DNA of 53,814 bases from positions 1-53,814 of the forward strand of contig CAYPIE010000037.1 in the NCBI GenBank assembly GCA_964410665.1, in the 5' to 3' direction. The position numbers and the translations under genes are program-made. The notes beneath the pieces were generated by a model, which worked only from the letters and a program-made list of their open reading frames with translations, did not search any database and was not told the origin of the DNA. This stretch comes from CAYPIE01 sp964410665. GTDB taxonomy: Bacteria > Planctomycetota > Planctomycetia > Gemmatales > Gemmataceae. This document shows, piece by piece, positions 34,824 to 44,479 of this stretch. How positions within the stretch are numbered: position 1 is the first letter of the stretch; each line of letters opens with the position of its first letter.

Positions 34824-35402
34824 ATGACAGCTGCTCCAAAGGGGGATGTTACCCAGCTGCTCACACAGATGTCAGCAGGGGACGAGACAGCCGCCCATCG
34901 ATTGATGGCCATCGTCTACGACGAATTGCGCGCCACGGCCGGCGGATTGATGTCGTACGAACGTCAGGACCACACGCTTCAACCGACGGCTCTGGTCCAC
35001 GAAGCTGCTGCCCGGTTGATCGGTGATGCGGCTTTCGACGGTGTGTCCGATCGTCGCCATTTTTTCGCCATCATGGCCACGGCCATGCGGCGTATCCTGA
35101 TCGATCATGCGCGATCCCGGAATGCCCAGCGACGTGGGGGCGAGCAACGCCGGATGCCGCTCGATGCCGCGGTCGAGCTGGTCGAAAGCCAAAATCGAGT
35201 CAACCTGATTGAATTGGACGAGGCATTGAGCCGACTTCAGGCCATGAGTCCCCGACAATTCCAAATCGTCGAGATGCGGTTTTTTGGTGGCTTTGAAATG
35301 GCCGAGATTGCCGAGCTTTTAGACGTGTCTCTCTCGACGGTCGAGAAAGACTGGCGAGTGGCCAAAGCATGGCTGGCCGGTCAGCTTCGCGAATCAAAGT
35401 AA
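34824..35402 (+). CDS. ECF-type sigma factor (PF07638/TIGR02999-like), kinase-linked
   Basis: 192 residues; AGGAA precedes ATG 34824. VTQLLTQMSAGDETAAHRLM, then YDELRATAGGLM and HTLQPTALVHEAAARLI are the standard opening of this class, followed by FFAIMATAMRRILIDHAR (region 2) and MSPRQFQIVEMRFFGGFEMA, VSLSTVEKDWRVAKAWL (region 4). It is followed after 62 bp by a large kinase on the same strand. In planctomycetes this sigma type is commonly paired with such kinases, and in Vibrio an ECF43 sigma is activated by its neighbouring kinase; the same is a reasonable inference here. Confidence 0.93.
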   Translation: MTAAPKGDVTQLLTQMSAGDETAAHRLMAIVYDELRATAGGLMSYERQDHTLQPTALVHEAAARLIGDAAFDGVSDRRHFFAIMATAMRRILIDHARSRNAQRRGGEQRRMPLDAAVELVESQNRVNLIELDEALSRLQAMSPRQFQIVEMRFFGGFEMAEIAELLDVSLSTVEKDWRVAKAWLAGQLRESK

Positions 35403-35464
35403 GGGTTCTGCGGGTTTTTTCCGCTTACTCAAAGTGGATTCTTTCCCGGAGCAAGGGGACAGCC

Positions 35465-38400
35465 ATGGAACCATCCCGTTGGGAGCAGATCTGCGCTATT
35501 TTTGGGACCGCCGTCGAGTTGCCGCCCGAGCAGCGGCAAGGATTCCTGGACGAGCGTTGTGGCGGCGATACGACCATGCGCGCTGAGGTCGAGGGGTTGC
35601 TCAGTCAGGATACCTCGTGCGCGGGTAGTTCGGGCTTTTTGGAGCCTTCGGCGGTCAACGTGCGTACAGAAATGGGCTTGGAGCCCGCGACCGACCCGCG
35701 TATCGGTGCGACTCTGGGGGCCTACCGCGTTGATTCCTTGATCGGTCAAGGCGGTATGGGCCGGGTCTACCGCGCCCAACGGGGCGACGACTTCTCCCGG
35801 ACGGTCGCGCTCAAGGTGCTGAAGCGTGGCATGGATACCGAGGAGATCGTTGCCCGCTTTCGTCGGGAAGTGCAGACGCAAGCGACCCTCGGCGAGCACC
35901 CCAACATCGCCGGTCTCATTGATGCAGGCACCACCGAGGACGGTCTGCCCTATTTCGTGATGGAATACGTCGAGGGAGAACGAATTGATAAGTATTGTTC
36001 GGATAACCATCTCGACCTCGATCAACGCCTCCAGGTCTTCCTTGGCGTGTGCGACGCCGTCCGGTTCGCACACCGACATGCGGTCATCCACCGCGACCTC
36101 AAGCCGTCCAACATCCTGGTGGGCTCCGACGGGTCCGTAAAATTGATTGATTTCGGTATCGTCAAATTGATCGGCGAGGCAAGCGGTGATACCACGCACC
36201 TCGGTGATCGAGCCTTGACACCGGATTATGCCAGTCCCGAACAGCTTACTGGCGAGCCGACTACGACCGCGACCGACGTGTACGCCCTTGGAGTAATCCT
36301 GTACGAGCTGCTCACCAGCCGGCGGATGCGAACTTCCAAAGGCACCTCGTTCGCCGACTTGGTTGGCTCGGTTACCAGCAAAGTGCCTTCTCGGCCCAGC
36401 GAAGTCTCTGGGGATCGAAGGCTACGCGGCGACCTGGATACCATCGTGATGAAGGCGACGAGCATTGAGCCTTCACGGCGCTACGACACCGTCGAATCGC
36501 TGGAAGCAGACTTGCGACGCTACCGCGCAGGCATGCCGGTGAACGCGCGACCGGACACGTTCGCCTACCGCTGGGGGAAGTTTGTCCGCCGCAATGCTAC
36601 GGCGGTAATCCTCGCCGGAGCTGTTCTGCTGACCCTGGTGGCGGGAGTCATCGGGACGACCACGCAGTGGTTGCGGGCCGAGGATAACCTGGCCGCGGCG
36701 AAGGAGAACCTGGAGAGAGCCGAGTACCAAAAGCAGCGACGGGATGTCAACTTCGCACGGCTTCAGCGAGCAGTGGACTCCATGTTGACACGGGTTGGTA
36801 AAGAGGTCTTGGTGGACGTCCCGCGGATGGAATTGGTCCGCAAGCAACTCTTCCGAGAGGCACTCGAATACTACGAGAGCTTTCGCGAAGAGTCGGTGGA
36901 TGACCCCGACATCCTTGCCGAGACCGGCCGTGCCCACATTCGGATGGGTACCATTCACATGTGGCTCCGTGAAATGCCCGAGGGCCGCGCAGCGCTTGAA
37001 ACGGCGTTGCGCATCTTGACGGACCTGACACGTCAATTTCCTGAACGGACGATGTACCAGGTCGATCGGGCCATGGCCCATCAGCACCTTGCGCGACTCC
37101 TTGAGGTGCAACAGCGGCCTGCCGAGGCCATTCCGCATGTCCGGCAGGCCATCGAACTTCAAGAAGCCGCTCTTCAAGCACCCCCGGACCGAGACGGCGT
37201 GCTGGTCGAACTCGCCGCAAGTTACCGCCTGCTCGGTTCGCTTTATGAATTGAGCGATGCTCCCTTAAAAGCAGAACCAACCTATCAGAAAGCACTGGAA
37301 ATCTACGACCGTGTCTCCGACGACTGGGAGTGGAGTACCAATGCCCAGCTCGAGCGGACACGTTGCCTGGAGATGCTCGCCGAGCGGGTTCGTAAGCGTG
37401 ACCCTGATCAAGCCCGGGTACTCCTTGCAGAAGTGCTCGACAACCTTCGAAACTTCGCCGCTGCCAATCCAGACGACCTCGATTATCGCCTCGACCTTGC
37501 CCGAGTCCACGCCTTGCTCGGGCGGTTCCCGCCGGGCGGGAAAACGACCCCAGTTGAGCACTTTGAGGAGTCCATCAAAATCTTGGAGCAGATCACGCTG
37601 GAATACCCACGTGTGCCGGATTACCTGGAAAAACTTGCTGGCGCCTATGGGGACTTGGGCATCGTTCTGGACATGAACCGCCGATCCGCCGAAGCGGCAG
37701 TGAAGTTCCGCCGACAAGTTGAAACGCTCGAACGAATGGTCTCAGAGTTTCCCCAGTCAAGTGAGACCCAGAGGATGTTGGGCTACGCTTACCACAACCT
37801 CGCCGTGTTCGAGAATCGCCAGAATAACCCCGAAACATCCAAGCAGCTTCATGAGAAAGCCCTCCGATTGCGCTTGGATTTGGCGGACAAGAATCCCAAT
37901 TATGCACCACTTCGCTATGAAGTGGTGCGAACCCTGGTCGTCCTCGGAGGTGTTCAGGCCAACCTGGACGAAGTGGAGGAGGCCAAAGCAGCATTTCGGC
38001 GATGCCTTTCGATGATGCAAGGACTCGTGGAGGCAGACCCCGACAACCTGGAATATCACAATCAACTTGCCAACGTTCATTCCCGGCTTGCCGATGCATA
38101 TGTTGATGAGAATGACCCTGAGGCAAGGCGACAATTGCACCAGGCAGCACAAATCCTGGAAAAAGTCGTGGCCCAGGCCCCAAATCACCCTCGGTACCTC
38201 ATTCAAATGGCAATTATTTCCAACCATGCGGGAAAAATTGCCCTTCGGTTTGGGGAATATATGGAAGCTGAGCAGGCATACCGTCGGGCGGCCCAAGCGC
38301 TCTCACAGCGCCTGGCACTTGACCCTGGCAATCCAGCGTACAGGGTGCACTTCAGTGTTGCTCTCAACCAGGTTGGTCACGCACTCCTGGCTCAAGGTCT

Positions 38401-38902
38401 CTTCGACGAAGCTGCAACGGAATATCAGCAAGCGTTCACGATTCGTGACCAATTGTACCAGGGAATGAGCGAGGACAGAGACCTTCGACACAAACTCGCT
38501 CGGAGCTGCGCTCTGCTGAGCCAATATCATGCAACTTGGGCGCAACCCAACGCCAGGGATTTAGACAAAGCCTTGCGGCTGGCCGAACGGGCCATCGAGC
38601 TGAATCCTGAATCGACTTCCGCCCAGTTCACGCTTGGGATCATTCGGGCGCGATCGGGGGATTGGCAACAAGCTCGCGAAGTGCTCCGCGCAATGACCGA
38701 AGCAGACGGCTTGAGCGACGATGAGGAGGCGATCGCCTTGTTCTTCCTGGCCATGGCGGAGTGGCATCGGGGCGCCCATCAACCGGCAACCGAATCCTTT
38801 GACCAGGCCAACACGTTGCTGATGGGACGGCCAGAGCCCGCGACCGTGAAGATGGTCCGGGAGGAGGTGTCCAAACTGATCGGACGGCCAAACCGGCGAT
38901 AA
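35465..38902 (+). CDS. Large Ser/Thr protein kinase with TPR-rich C-terminal region
   Basis: 1145 residues; AAGGGGA precedes ATG 35465. The N-terminal RWEQICAIFGTAVELPPEQR and FLDERCGGD is the usual lead-in of planctomycete kinases. Kinase domain about 88-370: GQGGMG 94-99, Lys117 in VALK, HRDLKPSN 209-216, DFG 229-231, ASPEQ 256-260. One membrane helix near 382-400 (AVILAGAVLLTLVAGVIG), a short coiled coil, then about 700 residues of helical repeats of TPR type (for example HQHLARLLEVQQRPAEAI; VHALLGRFPPG; RLAERAIELNPESTSAQFT). The repeats are outside the membrane and likely bind a signal partner. It forms a unit with the sigma gene just upstream. Confidence 0.94.
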   Translation: MEPSRWEQICAIFGTAVELPPEQRQGFLDERCGGDTTMRAEVEGLLSQDTSCAGSSGFLEPSAVNVRTEMGLEPATDPRIGATLGAYRVDSLIGQGGMGRVYRAQRGDDFSRTVALKVLKRGMDTEEIVARFRREVQTQATLGEHPNIAGLIDAGTTEDGLPYFVMEYVEGERIDKYCSDNHLDLDQRLQVFLGVCDAVRFAHRHAVIHRDLKPSNILVGSDGSVKLIDFGIVKLIGEASGDTTHLGDRALTPDYASPEQLTGEPTTTATDVYALGVILYELLTSRRMRTSKGTSFADLVGSVTSKVPSRPSEVSGDRRLRGDLDTIVMKATSIEPSRRYDTVESLEADLRRYRAGMPVNARPDTFAYRWGKFVRRNATAVILAGAVLLTLVAGVIGTTTQWLRAEDNLAAAKENLERAEYQKQRRDVNFARLQRAVDSMLTRVGKEVLVDVPRMELVRKQLFREALEYYESFREESVDDPDILAETGRAHIRMGTIHMWLREMPEGRAALETALRILTDLTRQFPERTMYQVDRAMAHQHLARLLEVQQRPAEAIPHVRQAIELQEAALQAPPDRDGVLVELAASYRLLGSLYELSDAPLKAEPTYQKALEIYDRVSDDWEWSTNAQLERTRCLEMLAERVRKRDPDQARVLLAEVLDNLRNFAAANPDDLDYRLDLARVHALLGRFPPGGKTTPVEHFEESIKILEQITLEYPRVPDYLEKLAGAYGDLGIVLDMNRRSAEAAVKFRRQVETLERMVSEFPQSSETQRMLGYAYHNLAVFENRQNNPETSKQLHEKALRLRLDLADKNPNYAPLRYEVVRTLVVLGGVQANLDEVEEAKAAFRRCLSMMQGLVEADPDNLEYHNQLANVHSRLADAYVDENDPEARRQLHQAAQILEKVVAQAPNHPRYLIQMAIISNHAGKIALRFGEYMEAEQAYRRAAQALSQRLALDPGNPAYRVHFSVALNQVGHALLAQGLFDEAATEYQQAFTIRDQLYQGMSEDRDLRHKLARSCALLSQYHATWAQPNARDLDKALRLAERAIELNPESTSAQFTLGIIRARSGDWQQAREVLRAMTEADGLSDDEEAIALFFLAMAEWHRGAHQPATESFDQANTLLMGRPEPATVKMVREEVSKLIGRPNRR

Positions 38903-38999
38903 TTTCCTTCGATCGGTTTCCGGGTTTCGAGCTGGGATTCCGCTTGTTGGGGTGTAGGCCAAAGTGGCCTGAAATTCACACCCGATCTTGGAGCGGACC

Positions 39000-41585
39000 A
39001 TGACTCGTCAATCCGAACGACAGATCTCTCGGCGACTTCTCTGCGAAACACTCGAAGATCGCACCTTGCTCGCAGCGGACTCACTCCTCTTTCTCACCGA
39101 CAACCAGAGCATGTGGTCGACTGGGGACGAATCGTTAGTGAGCGCGTCTCATGAAACGCGCTTCGAGATCATCCCTGAGAATGCCTCGGATTTCACGCTT
39201 GGTGGGATCAACACCATCCCCAATCCGGCCCGCGCGGTCTGGGATAAAGCACTCCAGGCGGCCAAAGACCTGGTGCCCGACATTGTTGCCTCGGATGCAG
39301 ATGTGGAGAAATTCCTTACAGAGACCCTCGATGAAATCACGTTTGGTCTCCCGAATCCATTGGGCGGTTGGCTACTTGGTCCATGGAAAATAAAAGGGCT
39401 CGGCTCACGCCCACCTGCGACCATCCAGGACGGCACCCAGCTGACCATCGATGCAGGGCTGGAACTCGGGGTCGATCTGTCTCTGGACATCACACCCGGC
39501 AGAGTCGATGTCCGCTACCCCACGGAAGTCACACTCGACGTGGTTGGTGAGCCGAAAGCTCCTGGCGATGAGTTGATCATCCGCACTTCGGAGGTGGCCG
39601 GGGATGCCGGGATGACGACCGAATTTCCACAAATCGAAGCGTCACTTGCCGGGTTTATCGACCTTCATGCCAAGGCCAACTTGACCCACAAAGTGCTGGG
39701 CGTTTCGACGCTTGACAACTTCGAGATGTTTAACGTCGACACCGGACCGTATACGCAGGAGATCTTGAGCGCAACGGCGGGGACCGACTTTTTCCAAATC
39801 GATCCCCTGGGATTGGAGGGACTGCGTGCCGAGAGCTTCCCATTCGGCATGAACCTCAATTTCCCTGTGCCAGGCACGCCGATTGGGTTCCCATTAGCCG
39901 ACGTTAATCTTTATCCGCTCCACCTCGACACCCCCGATGCAGAGCACGGGAACACCAGTGTGTTCCAGGACGGGGTCATCACCAACACGCAAATCCCCGA
40001 CGAGCGTTCTGGCTCCGGAGAGATTGCCAGCGACTTCTTCCGAGTCGATCTGGATCTGGACTCGCTAAGCCTCCTCGCGAGTGCGCCGCTCGGTTTCGAG
40101 GTCGGTGATCCGTATCAGCTCGCTTCGATCGAAGTCAACTTCCTTGACGGAGACCTGGCCGAATTCTATGGGATCGGCCAGACGATGCAGTTCACTCCTG
40201 AATTGACGGTGACCTTGGAGTTCAGCACTCCGGTGATCACAGAGACGGAGCCTGGTTCAGGGGTGTTTGGAGAGGAACCGGTCACCAACATAACCATTCC
40301 CGTTGGGGCAGATCTGCGCATTCAGCACCCAGGAAAGGCGCTGGACATCAAACCGTCTTACAGCTTGAAAGGAAGCACCTTCGCCAACGACACTGACCTG
40401 TACCGGGCGCATGGGTTCACCCTCTCGTTTCTACAACTAAAGGTCGGGGGTATTCTCCCGACGGCGCTGGGAGTTGATCAGAATTTTCATATCTACGAAG
40501 ATACGTTTGATATCGGTGAACCCGTTCGCGTCCAGTTGAGTGACCCCACGCCCTTTGAGATGCAAGGGTTTGCCGACCTCCCGGGTACGACGGTAGAGAT
40601 CCCCTCAGTTTCGAACGGTCTACTAGGATCTCCGGGTTACGTGGTCGGGCCTGGGGCAGGCGGCTCTGGACAGGTCAGCGTGTATCACCCGGACGGGTCG
40701 CTCAACTTCGGCACGAGCCCATTCCCCACTGCCCCAGGCGGGGTACGTGTGGCCATGGGGGATGTCAATGGCGACGGGATTCACGACGTGATCACCGGAA
40801 CAGGTCCCGGGGTTGCACCCGAAGTGCGCATCTTCGATGGTGCCACCCAGAGTTTAATCCACACCATCCCCGCTTTCGAAGCCAGGTTCCTCGGAGGTGT
40901 CTACGTCGCGGTCGGGGACACCAACGCAGATGGTTTTGCCGATATCGCGATCACTCCGGACGAGGGTGGTGGCCCTCGTGTCCGGGTCTTTAGCGGCAAT
41001 GGCTTTGGTCAGTTGGCCGACTTCTTTGGCATCGACGACCCGAACTTCCGCGGTGGAGCCCGAACTTCCCTGGGCGATCTGAACGGAGACGGAGTAGAAG
41101 ACTTGATCGTCGCCGCTGGGTTCGGCGGAGGCCCACGGGTAGCCGGGTTCGATGGCAATTCTTTGGGTGGGAACCTACGAAAACTCTTTAATGACTTCTT
41201 TGCTTTTGAGCCTGGGCTGCGGAACGGGGCGTTCGTGGCTAGTGGCGACGTCGACGGGGACGGCTTCGCGGATCTGATTTCTGGGGGTGGTCCTGGGGGT
41301 GGTCCGCGTGTGCTGGCGTTGTCGGGGGCTGACTTGCTCAATGACACCCAACGCATGCTCGCAAACTTCTTTGCCGGAGATACTGCCAACCGTGGGGGTA
41401 TCCGGGTGACGATCGCGAATCTGGACGATGACCCCTTAGCCGATATTGTCACAGGGGCGGGTGACAACGCCGGCTCGACGGTGACGAGCTATCTGGGCAA
41501 AGATTTGTTAACCGAGGGTTCACCAAACATATTCCGGTCTTTCGAAGCATTCGCGGGATTCCTGAACGGTGTTTTCGTGGGTTGA
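39000..41585 (+). CDS. Large exported FG-GAP/VCBS-repeat protein with planctomycete N-terminal signature
   Basis: 861 residues; GGAG lies about 8 bases before ATG 39000. The N-terminus RRLLCETLEDRTLLAAD (11-27) is the 'LExR-LLA' signature of planctomycete surface proteins. The first 500 or so residues are beta-rich and unrecognised, including DEITFGLPNPLGGWLLGPWK. The last 300 hold at least five FG-GAP-like units with Asp-rich loops: GDVNGDGIHDVITG, GDTNADGFADIAIT, GDLNGDGVEDLIVA, GDVDGDGFADLISG and NLDDDPLADIVTG. These fold as calcium-binding beta-propeller blades. A role in adhesion or matrix structure is likely. A terminator hairpin follows at 41592. It lies 97 bp after the kinase gene. 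Confidence 0.87.
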   Translation: MTRQSERQISRRLLCETLEDRTLLAADSLLFLTDNQSMWSTGDESLVSASHETRFEIIPENASDFTLGGINTIPNPARAVWDKALQAAKDLVPDIVASDADVEKFLTETLDEITFGLPNPLGGWLLGPWKIKGLGSRPPATIQDGTQLTIDAGLELGVDLSLDITPGRVDVRYPTEVTLDVVGEPKAPGDELIIRTSEVAGDAGMTTEFPQIEASLAGFIDLHAKANLTHKVLGVSTLDNFEMFNVDTGPYTQEILSATAGTDFFQIDPLGLEGLRAESFPFGMNLNFPVPGTPIGFPLADVNLYPLHLDTPDAEHGNTSVFQDGVITNTQIPDERSGSGEIASDFFRVDLDLDSLSLLASAPLGFEVGDPYQLASIEVNFLDGDLAEFYGIGQTMQFTPELTVTLEFSTPVITETEPGSGVFGEEPVTNITIPVGADLRIQHPGKALDIKPSYSLKGSTFANDTDLYRAHGFTLSFLQLKVGGILPTALGVDQNFHIYEDTFDIGEPVRVQLSDPTPFEMQGFADLPGTTVEIPSVSNGLLGSPGYVVGPGAGGSGQVSVYHPDGSLNFGTSPFPTAPGGVRVAMGDVNGDGIHDVITGTGPGVAPEVRIFDGATQSLIHTIPAFEARFLGGVYVAVGDTNADGFADIAITPDEGGGPRVRVFSGNGFGQLADFFGIDDPNFRGGARTSLGDLNGDGVEDLIVAAGFGGGPRVAGFDGNSLGGNLRKLFNDFFAFEPGLRNGAFVASGDVDGDGFADLISGGGPGGGPRVLALSGADLLNDTQRMLANFFAGDTANRGGIRVTIANLDDDPLADIVTGAGDNAGSTVTSYLGKDLLTEGSPNIFRSFEAFAGFLNGVFVG

Positions 41586-41591
41586 GACTGC

Positions 41592-41620
41592 TCGGGCGGG
41601 AAGAACCACATCCCGCCCGA
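41592..41620 (+). terminator. Terminator after the FG-GAP protein gene
   Basis: TCGGGCGGGA (41592-41601) pairs with TCCCGCCCGA (41611-41620) around a 9-base loop, 7 bp past the stop codon, and is followed by CCCCCTTTCCTT. Confidence 0.75.
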
Positions 41621-41981
41621 ATCCCCCTTTCCTTGGTGTGGCATCCATATTGAGCTCACCCGCGCCGAACAGAGGCGGACAGAGCTCACACTTCCTTCCC
41701 TGGTGAAATTGCTCTATTCAAAGTTGTATTTGTAAATATCAATACTATATCAATTGATTCCTCTCTTTAGTGCAGAGGTGGTTGATCCTTTTTTGCCCGG
41801 GCTGGCCATCTCGGCTCCTAGCGAAACCGACACCAACCTGTACAACTTCAAAAGGGCCCATGCGGCTCAGCGAGGGCATAGCACCCTCGAAAGGGTGGTA
41901 CGCAAGTGCACCCGGGGAGACGGCCTGAACAACGCTAAGGTTGCCGCGCTATATTCACACGAGCTTCATGGGGTCAAGACC
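41621..41981. other. Intergenic, 361 bp, A/T-rich centre
   Basis: 41700-41760 is A/T-rich (AATATCAATACTATATCAAT), a likely promoter for the next gene. The next gene's frame is open back to 41754, but those codons have no ribosome site and do not resemble its family's N-terminus. Confidence 0.4.
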
Positions 41982-43097
41982 ATGCCTTACACCGACCATA
42001 TCACCGAGCATGACCTGGTTCGACTGTTGGACCAAGCAAGCGGGGCATGTGTCTCGATCTACTTACCCACGACGCCTCTGCCGGCGGATATGGACAAGGC
42101 CCGCATCCAGTTGAAAAACTTGCGTAGCGAGGCGTTTAACGAACTATCCCAACAAGGAGTTCGCCGCCCAGATGCCGAGGCGATCTTGTTGCCGGTGGAT
42201 GAGCTTCTCGACGATGAGAGTTTTTGGCCGTATCTCAGCGATGGGTTGGCGATTTATACCTGTCCCAGCACGCACGCGGTGTTCCGGTTGCCGATCGCTC
42301 CGGAACCATCTTGCCGTGTGAGCTGGCGGTTTATTCTCAAGCCACTCATCCCGCTGCTGACCGAGGATTCTGTCTTCTACATCATGGCGATTAGCCGGAA
42401 TGATTTGCGGCTGTTCGAGGGCACACGACACCATATCCGCGAGCTACCTTCCACCGAACTCCCCTCGAGCATGTCCGAGGCGCTCAAGATTCGCAAACGG
42501 CCCAGCATGTCCTCTTCGGGGAAGATTCAGGGAGACGAGGGGCAAAAGAAACTCTACTTACAGTATTTCCTGCAGATTGACCGGCTGTTGCGGCCGGTTT
42601 ATGCGGTGCACTCCGAGCCGTTGGTGATCGCAGGTGTCGACTACCTGTTGCCGATCTTTCGGGAGGCTAGCTCCTACCCTCACCTGGTTCCCGAGGGGAT
42701 CGTGGGCAGCCCCGAGCAACTCACGGCCGAGGAACTCCATGCCAAAGCCCTCCCGTTGGTCGAACCCATCTTTACCCAACCGCGCCGGGAGGCGATTGCT
42801 AGCTACCGGGCCCTGCAGGGAACCGGAAAGACCGCCAATGACTTGGAACAAGTTCTGACCGCAGCCCTCGATGGCCGGGTCAAGACGCTGTTTGTGAACC
42901 TAGAAGCCGATCGGTTTGGCAGATTTGATACGAGCACACGCAAAGCAGTTGTCCGCGAGACACCGGAAGCTGGGGATGCCGACCTGTGTGCTCAAGCCGC
43001 GCGGCTTACCTACGAAACCGGTGGGCAGATTTTTGCGGGGACTCCTTCCGAACTTCCTGAGGACCGACCCCTTATGGCGATCCTGAGGTATGCGTAA
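41982..43097 (+). CDS. Bacterial archaeo-eukaryotic release factor-like protein (baeRF family)
   Basis: 371 residues from ATG 41982 (MPYTDHITEHDLVRLLDQ), GGGG 8 bases upstream. The opening ACVSIYLPTTPLPADMDKAR and LKNLRSEAFNEL, then LSDGLAIYTCPSTHAVFRLP and the late block LDGRVKTLFVNLEADRFGRF are typical of the baeRF proteins, a bacterial family with the fold of archaeal/eukaryotic release factor 1 and Pelota. They are thought to act at stalled ribosomes or bind RNA; direct evidence is scant. It is alone on its strand, followed by the DUF3124 gene 216 bp later. Confidence 0.82.
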   Translation: MPYTDHITEHDLVRLLDQASGACVSIYLPTTPLPADMDKARIQLKNLRSEAFNELSQQGVRRPDAEAILLPVDELLDDESFWPYLSDGLAIYTCPSTHAVFRLPIAPEPSCRVSWRFILKPLIPLLTEDSVFYIMAISRNDLRLFEGTRHHIRELPSTELPSSMSEALKIRKRPSMSSSGKIQGDEGQKKLYLQYFLQIDRLLRPVYAVHSEPLVIAGVDYLLPIFREASSYPHLVPEGIVGSPEQLTAEELHAKALPLVEPIFTQPRREAIASYRALQGTGKTANDLEQVLTAALDGRVKTLFVNLEADRFGRFDTSTRKAVVRETPEAGDADLCAQAARLTYETGGQIFAGTPSELPEDRPLMAILRYA

Positions 43098-43313
43098 TCG
43101 CTCGTTTTAGCGGGGCGTCTGTTGCGGAGGTTCGCATGGCTTTTCATCTCGGATACCTTGGCATAGTGGTACTCGCATGCGAGTCTTCACGCGGTGCAGC
43201 GACCGCGTGAGTCGGTCAAATTCCTCCCCCGGCGCGATGAGTGCGCACGGCGATATGCAGCCCCCAGCCGATGCGTCACGGTCATACAACGATCGATCAA
43301 GGAACTATGGATC

Positions 43314-43928
43314 ATGAATCAGTCGAATTCGACATTGATCGGGTGGTTTAGTGACCGTCCGATGTTTACGCTTTTGTTGATTTTAGTTTTCGTGTTTGGG
43401 CTGTTCATGGGGTTCGCGTTCTATCTTGATTCGCAAGTCGATCGCCTGGAAGAAAAACTGGATTATCGTCCGCCAGCGCGTTACGCGGCGGAATCGCCCA
43501 ATGTTCCCCCCGACCAACGCATCTCCTTCGAGCAAGCCAGGGTTGGCCAGAAAATCTATGTACCGGTATACTCGCATATCTATTACGCGGGGGGGCGACC
43601 ATATCTTTTGGAGACTACCCTGAGTGTACGGAATACCGATCTTGAGAAGTCAATGATGATCAACATGATTGAGTATTATGACTCAGAAGGGAATCAGATT
43701 CGCAGTTACCTGGATGCTCCACTTCGTTTACGCCCGCTGGAAACCGCCGAATTCCTGGTCAAGATGAAGGACACCCAGGGGGGAGCAGGGGCCAACTTTC
43801 TGGTTGAATGGGTTTCGAAGCAGAAAGTGTCTGCGCCGGTGGTCGAGGCGATCATGGTCGGATCGATGAACACTCAAGCCATTTGTTTTGCCCGACCTGG
43901 GCGAGTGATTGAGGACAAAAACCCGTGA
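43314..43928 (+). CDS. DUF3124-family membrane-anchored protein
   Basis: 204 residues. ATG 43314 gives MNQSNSTLIGWF with AAGGA about 11 bases before; the frame runs 40 codons further up. One membrane helix near 19-42 (LLLILVFVFGLFMGFAFYL), then a short coiled stretch, then the DUF3124 domain from about 80: VGQKIYVPVYSHIYYAGG, LLETTLSVRNTDLEKSM, INMIEYYDSEGNQIRSYL, and FLVEWVSKQKVSAPVVEAIM. The family is a periplasmic beta-sandwich of unknown function. It is near the baeRF gene, and a repeat-rich region follows. Confidence 0.85.
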   Translation: MNQSNSTLIGWFSDRPMFTLLLILVFVFGLFMGFAFYLDSQVDRLEEKLDYRPPARYAAESPNVPPDQRISFEQARVGQKIYVPVYSHIYYAGGRPYLLETTLSVRNTDLEKSMMINMIEYYDSEGNQIRSYLDAPLRLRPLETAEFLVKMKDTQGGAGANFLVEWVSKQKVSAPVVEAIMVGSMNTQAICFARPGRVIEDKNP

Positions 43929-44479
43929 TCAACCGTTGGGCTTGGACGTTGATGAGAAAAATAGTCCATCAATTTTGTATTCAGTAGAATGTAACCGTCT
44001 GCCGGATGCCAAGCACGCGGGTCTCCGACGCCAGCCGCCATTCCAGGGAACCGTTGGCTCGGGGTCCCGTGCGAATAGCCTTGCCGAACATGTAGGTCCG
44101 CAAGCAAGCATACTCCGCGTAGTCGGATGGGTCAGGGACGATGGGTCGGGTAGCAACTCCCCAAGACGATCTCCCGGGTGGGTCGGTAGCCGCTCCAAGA
44201 CATCTTGGGGGTAGGCGAACGGGTCGGCCCCGAGGCGTTTGCAACGTAAGCGTCTTGCGAAGCCCATCTTGCAGAGCGTGATACTCACTCAGTAACCGTC
44301 TAGCGAAGTCCACCTTACAGGGTGTGGGGTGTTCGTCTACCGAAGCCCCGATTGCTTTAGTAGTTGCTCTGCCGGAAAAGCCACCACACTACACAAGGTG
44401 GGCTTCGCTCGACGCTTACAGAGGTCTCGCCACCTCCGTTGTGCCTTGGGGTAGGCGGATAAAACCGTGAATCTATTTA
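43929..44479. other. Repeat-rich gap of 551 bp
   Basis: It holds one copy of a 121-bp direct repeat (43991-44111; see the second copy at 44917-45037) and two palindromic pairs: 44292-44327 with 44384-44419 (28 of 36 paired), and arm 44250-44277, which pairs with 45130-45157. No ORF here has a family match. Confidence 0.6.
43991..44111 (+). repeat. 121-bp direct repeat, copy a (copy b at 44917-45037)
   Basis: Both copies begin GTAACCGTCT, share GGGTCTCCGACGCCAGCC, CATTCCAGGG, GTGCGAATAG and CCGAACA, and end CAAGC[A/T]T. They have equal length and are roughly three-quarters identical by eye. They are in the same orientation and bracket the DUF4345 gene, which points to a mobile or duplicated unit. 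Nothing protein-like is shared. Confidence 0.7.

Noticed and set aside
35465..38902. TPR region of the kinase as a separate gene
   Set aside because: One uninterrupted frame covers kinase, membrane helix and repeats, with no internal start with a ribosome site that would justify a split.
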